A DNA stretch of 64,000 nucleotides from SMWC01 sp964466315 (GCA_964466315.1 CAYXNS010000008.1:1-64000), one strand, 5' to 3'; shown: positions 17,100 through 25,854, numbered from the stretch's first letter. Notes: generated by a model from the sequence alone, not told the origin. A program made the numbers and translations.

Positions 17100-17252
17100 T
17101 TAAAAAATGAACCGATAGCGGGCGCCAGGCGAATCGACGAACGGATTTTCGCCCGTGGCAATGAGGTGCTGCATGAGTAGCAACAATCCGAAGGTGATGG
17201 CGGAGCCCAAAGAGATGACGCCTGCGTAACAGGTGACAGCGGCGTTGATCAT
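17100..17252 (-). CDS. Small membrane protein resembling the N-terminal anchor of TonB-type energy transducers
   Basis: This 50-codon frame gives a hydrophobic helix followed by a short polar tail: SAITFGLLLLMQHLIATGEN then PFVDSPGARYRFIF. The pattern TFxLxxLMQxLIATGE is what I associate with the membrane anchor of TonB proteins in marine gammaproteobacteria, normally followed by a proline-rich stretch and a TonB C-terminal domain. Both are absent, so it is either a truncated relic or an orphan small membrane protein. AGGT lies nine bases before the ATG. The 233 bases between it and fdxA hold no convincing gene. Confidence 0.5.
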   Translation of the reverse strand: MINAAVTCYAGVISLGSAITFGLLLLMQHLIATGENPFVDSPGARYRFIF

Positions 17253-17314
17253 GGTGGTTACCTAGCTGCGGTCTGAAATGGCGGGTTCGACGCACCCTAA
17301 TACATCGAACGCCC

Positions 17315-17350
17315 AAGTATAGTTTGATATACCTTGAACCGAAAGGTATA
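17315..17350. promoter_or_regulatory. PadR-type operator with three AAGGTATA-like half-sites
   Basis: TATACCTT (17328-17335) and AAGGTATA (17343-17350) form a perfect inverted repeat with a seven-base spacer. A third half-site, AAGTATA at 17315-17321, pairs with the first as GTATA-N6-TATAC. The cluster lies 30-65 bases before the PadR gene, the usual place for autoregulation by this family. The binding protein is inferred from position. Confidence 0.6.
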
Positions 17351-17381
17351 GTCGACATCGTTATAAGCCATGCGCTGAGAA

Positions 17382-17720
17382 ATGGGCCAATCGAATCCTC
17401 CGTTCATGAGCGGCGTGCCGGAACTCCTGGTTTTGAGGCTGCTCGCACGCCAGGAGATGTACGGTTACGAACTCGTGAAAGCCGTGCGGGTTGTGACCGG
17501 CGAGGCGATCGCGCTGGGGGAAGGTGTCATCTATCCAGCGCTGCACGCGCTCGAGAAGAATGGTGCGCTGAAGGCAACCCGTAAGCCCGTCAACGGCCGT
17601 ACGCGCGTCTATTACTGCATGACATCGAAGGGCCAGCGCCGCCTCGACAAGCTGACGGCGGAGTGGGACCGAGTCAGCTCCGGCGTCCGCTCGGCGTTAG
17701 GGCAAGCGGGGCATGCGTAG
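17382..17720 (+). CDS. PadR-family transcriptional regulator
   Basis: This 112-residue winged-helix regulator has the PadR signature LLVLRLLARQEMYGYELVKAV at about 14-35, with GVIYPALHALEKNGAL as the recognition part and TRVYYCMTSKGQRRL as the wing. The short C-terminal helix after it would form the dimer, as in subfamily 2. ATG at 17382 or at 17406 (MSGVPELLVLR) could be the start. Its end overlaps the next gene by eight bases, and the likely operator lies just upstream, so the pair probably represses itself. Confidence 0.93.
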   Translation: MGQSNPPFMSGVPELLVLRLLARQEMYGYELVKAVRVVTGEAIALGEGVIYPALHALEKNGALKATRKPVNGRTRVYYCMTSKGQRRLDKLTAEWDRVSSGVRSALGQAGHA

Positions 17721-18142
17721 AGAAAGCCTGAATGCGCTCAGAATGTCGCTGCAAGAGGGCGGCGTATCCCCGGGCCTACATCCACCGCCTCACGGCTGAA
17801 CTCGACGATCATTACGCTGACCTCGAACGAGAAGAATGCGCGACGGGTCGGGACAGGGCTGCCGCCGGAATCGAAGCCGAGCGGCGTCTCGGTCGGCAGG
17901 ACGCGATCGCGGCGGCGGTGCTCACGAAGCCCGAACTGAAGTCCTGGTGTTATCGCTGGCCGTGGATCGTGAGCCTGCTCAAACCCGTTGTGCTGGCGCT
18001 GCTCTTGCCGGGGATGCCGATTCTGGCCTGCGTCGATAGAGGCGCGGCGATTGCGAGATGGAGTGTCTCGATCAGCCTCGCGACGGCAGTCACCGGTGGA
18101 CTGCTCTTGGTCATGGCGCAGTCGCTACTAGCCACAACCTAA
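17713..18142 (+). pseudogene. PadR-partner (HAAS-type) membrane protein, interrupted by a frameshift
   Basis: From the ATG at 17713 the frame reads MRRESLNALRMSLQEGGVSP. After a one-base shift it continues AYIHRLTAELDDHYADLERE and on to two membrane helices ending at 18142. Together they give about 142 residues with the HAAS-like start (GVSPxYIxRLxxELxDHYxDL) common beside PadR genes. One extra base in the run CCCCGGG at 17768-17774 explains the break. Alone, the second part would start at 17732 with an unnatural N-terminus. It is real damage or a base-call error in a homopolymer. The role is probably membrane sensing with PadR. Confidence 0.65.
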
Positions 18143-18155
18143 TCGCGCATACCGT

Positions 18156-19265
18156 TCACGCGCGGAGCATCCCCGCGACCTCTTCGGCGATCGCCAGCGA
18201 TGACGTAAGGCCTGGTGATTCGATGCCGAACAGGTTGATCAGCCCATCCACACCGTGCTGTTCGGCGCTCTGAATGACGAAGTCTCCGGGTGGATCCCCC
18301 TGATCCACGATCTTCGGCCGGATCCCGACGTACCCCGGTGCGAGCGCGTCTTCCGTGATAGCGGGCCAATAGGTCCCAATCGCTTCAGCGAATGCCCCCG
18401 CACGGCTGGCATCCGGCCGATAATCGATCGCCGTCACCCACTCCTCATCCGGACCGAATCGAGTCTGTCCCGCCATATCCAGCGTCACGTGTACGCCCAG
18501 CCAGGTGCCCCGGGGCATGGGGTAGATGAGATGATTGAATGGGCTCTTGTGCTGGAGGACGAAGTAAGTACCCTTCGCGTAGCGGGTTCGCAGCACGTGG
18601 CGGGCATCGAGACCCGCGATACCGCCGGCGACCTCTGTCGCGTAAAGCCCGGCGGCATTGACGACGGCTCGCGCACGAATATCCAGGCTCTCCGACCCGC
18701 TTTTTACCGACAGTTTGATACCGTCGTCGGCGAATGACCCGCTCGCGAACTCCGATAGCACGGCGACGCGGCCTCCTGCGGTTTCGAGGTCTCCCTGCAA
18801 CGAAAGCATGAGATTGTGGCTGTCGACGATGCCGGTAGATGGGGAGAGTAGCCCCGCGGTGCAGCGTATCTCGGGTTCCAGCTTCGCAACGTCCTCGCGC
18901 GACAGCGGTTTCAGATCGTCGACCCCGTTGATCTCGGCCTGGTCACGCAACGCCTGCAGTCGCTCCTCCTGTTCGCTATTCAACGCCACCATGACTTTCC
19001 CACAACGACGGTGCGCAATGCCCTTGTCGGCACAGTACTGGTAGAGGAGATTCTTGCCACGTACGCAGAGACGCGCTTTGAGGCTGCCGGTTGGGTAATA
19101 GATACCGGCATGGATAACCTCGGAATTGCGCGACGATGTTTCTTCACCGATTCGTTCGTTGCGTTCGAGCACGATGACGTCGCGTCCGGCGAGCGCAAGT
19201 TCGCGGGCGATTGCAAGCCCAACTACACCCGCACCGATGACCGCCACGTCGAGAGATTCATCCAT
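18156..19265 (-). CDS. FAD-dependent oxidoreductase of the LhgO / D-amino-acid oxidase family
   Basis: This 369-residue flavoprotein opens with the FAD Rossmann motif VAVIGAGVVGLAIARELA (GxGxxG at 11-16), then LERNERIGEETSSRNSEVIHAGIYYP, which is characteristic of L-2-hydroxyglutarate oxidase LhgO. The C-terminal IRPKIVDQ and LINLFGIESPGLTSSLAIAEEVA segments also match. It would oxidise a 2-hydroxy acid and pass electrons to the quinone pool or oxygen. It diverges from a TetR gene, and a TATAAT hexamer lies at 19355-19360 between them. The exact substrate cannot be fixed from sequence. Confidence 0.87.
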   Translation of the reverse strand: MDESLDVAVIGAGVVGLAIARELALAGRDVIVLERNERIGEETSSRNSEVIHAGIYYPTGSLKARLCVRGKNLLYQYCADKGIAHRRCGKVMVALNSEQEERLQALRDQAEINGVDDLKPLSREDVAKLEPEIRCTAGLLSPSTGIVDSHNLMLSLQGDLETAGGRVAVLSEFASGSFADDGIKLSVKSGSESLDIRARAVVNAAGLYATEVAGGIAGLDARHVLRTRYAKGTYFVLQHKSPFNHLIYPMPRGTWLGVHVTLDMAGQTRFGPDEEWVTAIDYRPDASRAGAFAEAIGTYWPAITEDALAPGYVGIRPKIVDQGDPPGDFVIQSAEQHGVDGLINLFGIESPGLTSSLAIAEEVAGMLRA

Positions 19266-19354
19266 AAGATCGGCTTATCCTATCGGTTGTCGGAGGGAGA
19301 GGGGTGTATTGTGCCGCCTCGGTCGGATGCACGCACGCGCGGTGCGGGCTGTCG

Positions 19355-19360
19355 TATAAT
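19355..19360 (+). promoter_or_regulatory. Candidate -10 box of the TetR gene
   Basis: TATAAT lies 39 bases before the TTG start at 19399. No good -35 hexamer is found at 17 bases upstream, so an activator or an extended -10 would be needed. Confidence is low. Confidence 0.35.
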
Positions 19361-19398
19361 CGCTGTCCAGACAAGCGGAGGGCGTCGGAGAGACAGGA

Positions 19399-20052
19399 TT
19401 GACCGAACTAGGGGGTTCAAACGACAAACACGCGAGGGGCGGTAGTTTCGTTCCGCCCAAGTCTTCCCGGGGCCACGCCCGGCGGGAACGTATCCTGAGC
19501 GCGGCTACGGAACTCTTCCTCGAGAACGGTTACGGTGGCACGTCCATCGATGCAATCATCGAGCGCTCGGGTGGCTCGAAGGCGACCTTGTACAGCTATT
19601 TTTCGGTGAAGGACGAACTGTTCCGCGCCGTGATTGATGCCATTGTGTCTCATCGGGATGAGCCCGAACTCGACCCCGGGAGCGATATCCGGGCGGCGCT
19701 CGTGAACTTCAATCTGCGGCGAATGGCCATCGTATTCTCCAGTCAGCATCGCGCGCTGCTACGGTTGATCGTTGGCGAGCGCGAGCGCTTCCCCGATATC
19801 GCGCGGATGTATTACGAACGCGGGCCGAAGCGCAGCCGGGAGTTCTTAACCGAATACATGACGATGTTGAAAAACGGGGACCTACTCGCGATAGAGGATC
19901 CGGCGGAATCCGCGGAGTTCCTGATCGGTATGCTGTATTTCGAGTGGTATCTGACACAACTCTATCTCGGAGAGGGTCCACCGTCACGAGAGGCGATGCA
20001 ACAGCGGACCGAGCGAGTCGTCGACCGTTTTATGGAGGCCTTGCAAAAATAA
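19399..20052 (+). CDS. TetR/AcrR-family transcriptional regulator
   Basis: This 217-residue regulator has a helix-turn-helix at about 27-75: RERILSAATELFLENGYGGT, then SIDAIIERSGGSKATLYSYF and SVKDELF. The C-terminal half is helical and should bind a ligand and form the dimer; EFLIGMLYFEWYLTQLYLGE near the end resembles AcrR-C domains. I use the TTG at 19399, with GGAG eight bases upstream; no ATG lies before the HTH. It precedes the broken EamA transporter by 25 bases in the same direction, so it may regulate it. Confidence 0.92.
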   Translation: MTELGGSNDKHARGGSFVPPKSSRGHARRERILSAATELFLENGYGGTSIDAIIERSGGSKATLYSYFSVKDELFRAVIDAIVSHRDEPELDPGSDIRAALVNFNLRRMAIVFSSQHRALLRLIVGERERFPDIARMYYERGPKRSREFLTEYMTMLKNGDLLAIEDPAESAEFLIGMLYFEWYLTQLYLGEGPPSREAMQQRTERVVDRFMEALQK

Positions 20053-20077
20053 AGGCACCTTCGGATAGCATAGCGCC

Positions 20078-20971
20078 GTGATCTCTCATCCGACGGCGTA
20101 CGCCTTACTGATATTCAATATGGCGCTCTGGGGCAGCTCCCTCGTAGTTGCTCGAGCAACCCACGAGATCGTGCCGCCACTCGCACTGACTTTCTGGCGT
20201 TGGGTGTTCGCAGTTCTCGTGCTTCTGCCGATCGTATGGTCTAAGTTGCCGGGCACCGTGCCGTATCTGCGGTGATCCTGGCGGGGGCTTCTTCTGCTGT
20301 GCGCTGCCATGGTCGTGGGCAGTACGTTCTCGGTGATCGCGGTCAACTACACGACTGCAATCAACGCAAGTTTGATCAACGGCAGTCAACCGGCCGTCAC
20401 GGCGCTCGTTGCTTTAATGGTCGTGCGGGAACGTTTATCGATCGCGAGCGGAATCGGTATTGCGATCGCGTTTCTCGGAATCCTCGTGATGGTCTCGCAA
20501 GGTAGCCTCGAACTGCTATTCGATCTGGTTTTTAACGTCGGTGATCTCGTAATGGTCATCGCTGTGCTCGCCTGGGCGTTTTACTCCGTCGAATTGCATC
20601 GCCAGCCGGAGCATCCGAGCGGCGATGTGCTGTTGTTTTTTATTGCCTGCGCGGGCCTGACCACCGTATTGCCGTTCTATCTCGCCGAAACCGTATACAT
20701 CAGGGAGTTCGTGCCTAGCCGAAACGCCGCCGCCGCCATCATCTATGTAAGCTTGTCGGCATCCCTGGTGGCAGTGGGGCTTTGGAATCTGGCGATTCGT
20801 TCGGTGGGCGCGATGCATGCGGCGCTGTTCATCAATCTCATTCCCGTGTTTGGGGCCGCATTTGCGATGTTATTCCTCGGCGAGCGCCTGTTCGCCTATC
20901 ACGTCATCGGCGCCGTGCTCGTCTTCATCGGGATCCTCATGGCCGTGCGAGGCCGGCTTACTGATCTATAA
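20078..20971 (+). pseudogene. EamA/DMT-family transporter with an internal TGA stop
   Basis: A GTG-started frame gives 65 residues (ISHPTAYALLIFNMALWGSS...) and meets TGA at 20273-20275. The same frame then continues SWRGLLLLCAAMVVGSTFSV and runs to 20971. Together this is one EamA protein of about 297 residues with ten membrane helices in two repeats and the final repeat motif ALFINLIPVFGAAFAMLFLGE. The stop falls after helix 2. Either the gene is dead, the base is wrong, or the second part is translated from 20309. The natural substrate would be an amino acid or metabolite exported from the cell. Confidence 0.75.
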
Positions 20972-21014
20972 AAATTATTTTATAAATATATAGTTATATA
21001 TATTTTATAAAGTG
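20972..21014. repeat. AT-only near-palindromic tract
   Basis: The 43 bases after the EamA gene are almost pure A and T (TTTTATAAATATATA ... TATATATATTTTATAAA) and nearly self-complementary, in a region that is otherwise GC-rich. It could be a cruciform-prone spacer, an insertion scar or an AT-hairpin terminator. No gene lies in it. Confidence 0.6.
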
Positions 21015-21091
21015 GATTCTAGATCCCGGCACGGGCGGAGCGTGCAACCTGTTTGCGTACGCCCGGGTTCCATGTTCCGATCGGCTGTGCA

Positions 21092-21481
21092 TCAGCGCAG
21101 GGGCATGCCGCCTCCGGGTACACCGCCGTGCCCGTCCGCACCGCTGCCGGGAACGATGATCGACGATGCCGACTCACGACGGAGTTCCTCAAGGCGCTCC
21201 ATCGCTTCGGCGAGAGCAGCTTTCGCGCTGTCACCGAAATTCGCCACAGCATCTGCCAGCGATGACGCTTTGACCTCGAAGCTCAATGGTAGCGTACCTG
21301 CTGGCGTCAGTATCTGTGTCTGGCCCATATAGACGTCGTCGCGGGCATCGTCGCGGCTGCCGTCGGGCTTGGTCGGCGTGAGTCTCTGTAAACTGCCGAC
21401 GCGGCGGTCGGTGAACGTCTCCTCGCGGTAGAGATCGTCAGCCCCCATTCGGATGTCCGGTTCCTGCATATTTTCTGCCAT
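21092..21481 (-). CDS. Uncharacterised small soluble protein
   Basis: This protein of about 129 residues is of unknown function. It begins MAENMQEPDIRMGADDLYRE and has a central polar part (SLQRLTPTKPDGSRD), a beta-like stretch QTQILTPAGTLPLSFEVKA, a helical segment with Ala, Glu and Leu (AVANFGDSAKAALAEAMERL) and a Gly-rich tail GADGHGGVPGGGMPLR. No signal peptide or membrane segment is seen. The start at 21481 is preferred over 21502 because AAAGGA lies nine bases before it. It diverges from the amidotransferase gene. Confidence 0.7.
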   Translation of the reverse strand: MAENMQEPDIRMGADDLYREETFTDRRVGSLQRLTPTKPDGSRDDARDDVYMGQTQILTPAGTLPLSFEVKASSLADAVANFGDSAKAALAEAMERLEELRRESASSIIVPGSGADGHGGVPGGGMPLR

Positions 21482-21599
21482 GTTCTCGTGTCCTTTCGCC
21501 ATTCGTCGAGGCTGAGTTCGAAGATCCGTAGGCTAACATTGTTTTCTCCCCACCGCGGCTCGCGGCGCGACCTGGAACCGATCTGGTAAGCTGCGGGCC

Positions 21600-22346
21600 A
21601 TGCGCAAGCTGTTGGTTTATCAGCACGTTCCGTTCGAACCGTTGGGTACATTGGATGCTCAATTCCGGGCGGCAGGGTTCCGGATACGCTATGTCAACTT
21701 CTCTCGGCTGGCCGAGGTGAGCCCGGATGTCGGGCGTTATAATGGGCTCGTCGTACTCGGCGGCCCGATGAGCGCGCTTGACATCGATCGCCACCCGCAT
21801 CTCGGTGTCGAGATCGATTCGATCCGACAGGCAGTGGATTCCGGCATACCCATACTCGGCATCTGCCTGGGAGCGCAACTGATTGCGAGCGCCCTAGGTG
21901 CGCGGATACGGCGTAATCCCGTCAGGGAAATCGGCTGGTACGAGGTCGCGCCGACGGCGGTTGGCTGGGAGGATCCGCTATTCTCGAAGTTCGATGGCGC
22001 CGAGCAGGTCTTCCAGTGGCACGGCGACACGTTTACGTTGCCGCACGGCGCACAGCACCTGGCGGAGTCGGAGGATTGCGCCAATCAGGCCTTTCGAATC
22101 GGCGAGAGCGTCTACGGCGTACAGTTTCACCTCGAGGCGGATCAGGCGTTGATAGAACGATGGCTGCAAACGCCGGTCCATCTTCGTGAACTCGCCAAGC
22201 TCGGCTCGACCGTCGATCCCCAGCGAATTCTGGCGGACACGACGCGCTATATCGCCCGAGCGACGGCGCTCAGCAGCGTGTTCTTCGGGGAATTCATCGA
22301 ACGATTCTACAGGCGACGGCGGCGCGTCGCGTTGCCGTCACGTTGA
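21600..22346 (+). CDS. Class I glutamine amidotransferase (GuaA-like domain) family protein
   Basis: This 248-residue cytosolic protein has a complete glutaminase triad: C89 in GICLGAQL, with H177 and E179 in YGVQFHLEAD. The oxyanion-type LGGPMSA lies at 53-59. It lacks the ATP pyrophosphatase part of GMP synthetase, so it belongs to the stand-alone amidotransferase group, some of which hydrolyse gamma-glutamyl compounds (PuuD-like) or aid unknown amidations. The synthase partner is not in view. The C-terminus is very basic (RFYRRRRRVALPSR). Confidence 0.88.
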   Translation: MRKLLVYQHVPFEPLGTLDAQFRAAGFRIRYVNFSRLAEVSPDVGRYNGLVVLGGPMSALDIDRHPHLGVEIDSIRQAVDSGIPILGICLGAQLIASALGARIRRNPVREIGWYEVAPTAVGWEDPLFSKFDGAEQVFQWHGDTFTLPHGAQHLAESEDCANQAFRIGESVYGVQFHLEADQALIERWLQTPVHLRELAKLGSTVDPQRILADTTRYIARATALSSVFFGEFIERFYRRRRRVALPSR

Positions 22347-22365
22347 GAGAGTGATGGGTGATCGG

Positions 22366-22710
22366 CTAGCGAATCCTCGACAGAGCATCCCGGGCTTCGC
22401 GCCGTGCCTCGGATGCTTCACGCCTCGCCGTGGCGACCTGGCGGCTGAGATCCCGGACTTCGCGCGTCAGGTCGCCGACCTCCCGTTCGAGCATATCGAT
22501 GCGAATTTGCGCAGCCAGCCCCGATTCCGAGGAACCGAGCGATCCGGCACCCACGGTCGTCCGCGTGTTCAGCCGCGTGTCGAGCGCGGCGATCTGGTTT
22601 TCGAATGAGGTGAGGCGTTCTTCGATCGTTAGAGGGCCGTCGGGAATCTGACCGTAGCCGATCGACATTGTGCCAAAAACGATTCCGCACAGAATGATTC
22701 TTACTAGCAT
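22366..22710 (-). CDS. Small exported coiled-coil protein of unknown function
   Basis: This protein of about 114 residues has a signal peptide (MLVRIILCGIVFGTMSIGYG) and a mature part made of two heptad-rich stretches: IEERLTSFENQIAALDTRLN, and from about residue 70 IDMLEREVGDLTREVRDLSR continuing to RREARDALSRIR. GGAG eight bases before the ATG at 22710 decides the start over 22761. The coiled coil suggests a periplasmic oligomer or tether. I do not recognise the family. Confidence 0.7.
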   Translation of the reverse strand: MLVRIILCGIVFGTMSIGYGQIPDGPLTIEERLTSFENQIAALDTRLNTRTTVGAGSLGSSESGLAAQIRIDMLEREVGDLTREVRDLSRQVATARREASEARREARDALSRIR

Positions 22711-22872
22711 GCCGGTTCTCCGTAGGTATCGCCACGAGCGTTGTCGCGCCGGCCGGAGCATGTATGCCCGGGCCGGAACGACTCTGCGATATCTTACACG
22801 GCCGGCGGCCAGTGCCCGTATCAGGTACGGCCGCGCAGCGTGCCGGCTATGGCCGCAAGGATCGGCCGAGTG

Positions 22873-23484
22873 CTATTGGCCCATGCCCATTCCCATGCCG
22901 CCGGCAGCGGGGGCCTCGCCGCCGTGCGTCGCTTCGATCTGGATCGTGATAGACACTTCGGTGCCGATGTTAGGCGCGCCGAAAGTCATCCCGTAGTCCG
23001 TCCGGTCGAGACTCGTACTTGCGCTGAATCCGACCTTGTCGGCACCGCGTTGCTGGCCGAGCTGATTCTGTGTGACGTCCAGTGAGACGGGATTCGTCTG
23101 ACCGAGGATCGTGAGATCGCCATGCACGATCAGCTGATCGTCTCCTACTGCCTCGACTCCGGTGCTGACGAAGTGTAGGTTCGGATGGGTCTCGACGCCG
23201 AAGAAATCGTCGTTCTTTAGGTGACCGTTCAGTCCCTCGTGGAACATATTGATGCTCGCGGCGTCGATCATGATATCCAACGAACTGGCCGTCGGATCCT
23301 GCGCGTCGAAGTTGAAATTTCCGCCAAAGTCACGGAAGAGTCCACGCATGATGGAGTAGCCCTGGTGATTGACGTCGAACCAGATTCTCGAGTGGTTCGG
23401 ATCGATGTTGAACGGTAGGGGCTCGGCGGTCGCTTGCGCGGCGAACCCGAGCGCGACTAGTGCGATTATTGCGAAACGGTTCAT
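22873..23484 (-). CDS. YceI-family periplasmic lipocalin-like protein
   Basis: This 203-residue protein has a signal peptide cleaved near ATAE (residue 20). The YceI opening FNIDPNHSRIWFDVNHQGYS follows, then FRDFGGNFNFDAQDPTASSL and LTILGQTNPVSLDV, the characteristic strand motifs. Such proteins form an extended lipocalin-like barrel that holds isoprenoid or amide lipids. The tail GGEAPAAGGMGMGMGQ is a low-complexity Gly/Met extension beyond the domain. It is single, with no operon partner in the same direction. Confidence 0.93.
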   Translation of the reverse strand: MNRFAIIALVALGFAAQATAEPLPFNIDPNHSRIWFDVNHQGYSIMRGLFRDFGGNFNFDAQDPTASSLDIMIDAASINMFHEGLNGHLKNDDFFGVETHPNLHFVSTGVEAVGDDQLIVHGDLTILGQTNPVSLDVTQNQLGQQRGADKVGFSASTSLDRTDYGMTFGAPNIGTEVSITIQIEATHGGEAPAAGGMGMGMGQ

Positions 23485-23706
23485 GTGAAATTCCTCGTGT
23501 TGGTGTTGTTGGTTCTTGATCTTGCCTGGCCTGCGGGGCCGGTTGCCCCGAAGCTTCCATTATTCTAATTGTCCCAGATATTAGCTCGATTCGGCGCGGA
23601 TTGCCGAGTTTATGTGATTCGCTGTGCCGGCCGTTTGCGTCTGGTCGCCGGAAACGCTAGTTTTCGCCGGCGAGGCTAACGCCACGCTGGGGCCTGGAGG
23701 CTTCTG

Positions 23707-24998
23707 ATGACTTTTACGCAACGAATACTTCTCGCCATGCTGGCCGGCATCCTCGTCGGTGTGTTTATCAACGCCCTCGGCGCTAATTTCCAGGCTATCA
23801 GTGATTTCCTCGTCGATGGGGCCTTCTATGTCCTCGGCGCGATCTTCATCGCGCTGCTCAAGCTTATGGTGGTTCCATTGGTGCTCGTCTCGCTCGTTTG
23901 CGGTGTAACCGCATTGGGTGATCTGCGAGCGCTCGGGCGAGTCGGGGGCAAAACGCTCGGGCTCTATCTCGTGACGACGGCGGTTGCTATTACGTTCGCG
24001 CTGACGATTGCGAATGTGGTCGATCCCGGTCAAGGCTTCGAGCTCGCCGGAGAGGAGTTCAGTTACGAGACTCGCGAGGCGCCGCCGCTCAGCGAAGTGA
24101 TTATCAATATGTTTCCGAGAACCCGATCCGCGCGATGGCAAACGATCAGATGCTGCAGATCATCCTGTTCGCGTTGTTGTTCGGTTTCGCGATCTCGGCA
24201 GCGGGCGAACGCGGTAAACACATCGCTTCGTTGTTCGCCGACCTGAACGAGGTGATTCTTCGGATGGTTCTGCTCGTGATCAAGCTGGCGCCGATCGGTG
24301 TGTTCGCTTTGATCGCACGAACCTTCGCGACGCAGGGCATGGATATCTTCAGGCCATTGCTGGGTTATTGCGTCGCCGTCGTGGTCGGTCTACTTCTACA
24401 TCTGTTCGTCACTTATGGCTTATTACTGCGTGCCACGGGATTGAGCCCGATTCGGTTCCTTTCCCAGATGCGTGCGCCGATGTCGTTTGCGTTCAGCACG
24501 TCTTCATCCAGCGCGACTATTCCCGTGACGTTAAACACCGTCGAGACGCGCCTCGGCGTGAAGAATTCGATCGCGTCGTTCACCATACCCTTGGGCGCGA
24601 CGATCAATATGGACGGAACCGCGATCATGCAAGGTGCGGCGACGGTCTTTATCGCCAATGTCTACGGTATCGATCTTGTGCTCGGCGACTATCTGACGGT
24701 AATCCTGACTGCGACCCTGGCATCGATCGGTACTGCGGCCGTGCCGAGCGCGGGCCTGATCATGCTGGCGATGGTGCTCTCGCAGGTCGGTTTGCCGGTC
24801 GAGGGCATCGCGTTGATCATCGGGATCGACCGGCTCCTCGATATGCTCAGGACGGCCGTGAACGTTGCCGGTGATGCCGCTGTGACCTGTTTTGTGGCGC
24901 GCTCGGAAGGCGCGCTGGATCGCGATGTCTTTTGGGATCCGAAAGGCGTGCTCGATCCAGATGCGAGGCGTGAATCGCTCGCTAGTGGTAGCTCGTAG
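23707..24998 (+). pseudogene. Dicarboxylate/amino acid:cation symporter (DAACS family), frameshifted
   Basis: The first 137 residues (MTFTQRILLAMLAGILVGVF...) are the N-terminal half of a GltP/DctA-type symporter, ending VIINMFP. The next frame carries on with ENPIRAMANDQMLQIILFAL to the end, including the substrate-binding hairpin STSSSSATIPVTL and the NMDG motif ATINMDGTAI. Joined, they make about 430 residues, the family norm. One missing G near 24117 (CCG for CCGG) accounts for the shift. The protein would import C4-dicarboxylates or acidic amino acids with Na+ or H+. It is a true mutation or an assembly error. Confidence 0.8.
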
Positions 24999-25010
24999 TT
25001 CGGTCGATTC

Positions 25011-25820
25011 ATGACTTCGTCTCGCGACATTCTTCTCGTCGGCTGCGGCAACATGGGGCAGGCGCTCCTTACCGGCTGGTTGGCCGAAGGCCGCGACCCG
25101 GAACGGGTTCAGGTCGTCGACCCGAGCCCCGATGCTGTATCGGCCGCTCGCGAGTTAAATATCGATGCTTTCGAGAGCCTATCCGCGGCAAAGATGCCCG
25201 TAGACATCGTCCTCCTGGCCGTCAAGCCGCAGCAACTCGAGGCTGTACTCCCACCGTATCGTGAGTTGGCGGGATCGGGCGCTGTGTTTCTGACGATCGC
25301 AGCGGGTAGGCCGATCGAATTCTACGAACAAGCGCTCGGTGGAGAGCCTGCGATCGTTCGCGGTATGCCGAATACGCCTGCGGCGATTCGCCAAGGGATG
25401 ACCGTCTTGTCGGCGAATGCCGCCGTCTCCGACGATCAGCGCGCTCTATGCGAATCGTTGATGGGCGCCGTCGGCGAGGTAGCGTGGATTGTCGACGAGG
25501 AGACGATGGATGCGGTCACGGCGGTATCCGGAAGCGGGCCTGCCTACGTGTTCCTGTTGATCGAGTGCCTGGCCGACGCGGCCGTCAGCGCCGGCCTCGA
25601 TCCGGAGCTTGCTCGCCGGCTTGCCGAGACGACGGTTGCCGGTGCTGGCGCTTACGCTTTCGTGTCGGAGGAAGAATCCCGCGAGCTGAGACGGCGGGTC
25701 ACAAGTCCGGGCGGTACGACAGAGGCGGCATTGGACGTCTTGATGCGCGATGAGGGTTTACCGGCTCTGCTCCGGCGGGCAGTACGGGCGGCAAAGGAGC
25801 GCGGCCGCGAGCTAGCATAG
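25011..25820 (+). CDS. proC: Pyrroline-5-carboxylate reductase
   Basis: This 269-residue cytosolic enzyme makes proline from pyrroline-5-carboxylate with NAD(P)H. The Rossmann motif LLVGCGNMGQAL lies at 8-19. VLLAVKPQ follows at about 64, RGMPNTPAAIRQG at about 118, then the C-terminal signature AVSGSGPAYVFLLIECLADA and VTSPGGTTEAAL. Length equals the bacterial norm. It starts 12 bases after the symporter gene. In many gammaproteobacteria proC sits with yggS and yggT, which are absent here. Confidence 0.96.
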   Translation: MTSSRDILLVGCGNMGQALLTGWLAEGRDPERVQVVDPSPDAVSAARELNIDAFESLSAAKMPVDIVLLAVKPQQLEAVLPPYRELAGSGAVFLTIAAGRPIEFYEQALGGEPAIVRGMPNTPAAIRQGMTVLSANAAVSDDQRALCESLMGAVGEVAWIVDEETMDAVTAVSGSGPAYVFLLIECLADAAVSAGLDPELARRLAETTVAGAGAYAFVSEEESRELRRRVTSPGGTTEAALDVLMRDEGLPALLRRAVRAAKERGRELA

Positions 25821-25854
25821 CGTCACCAGCGCTCCGGTCGCGCCTCTGCCCGGG

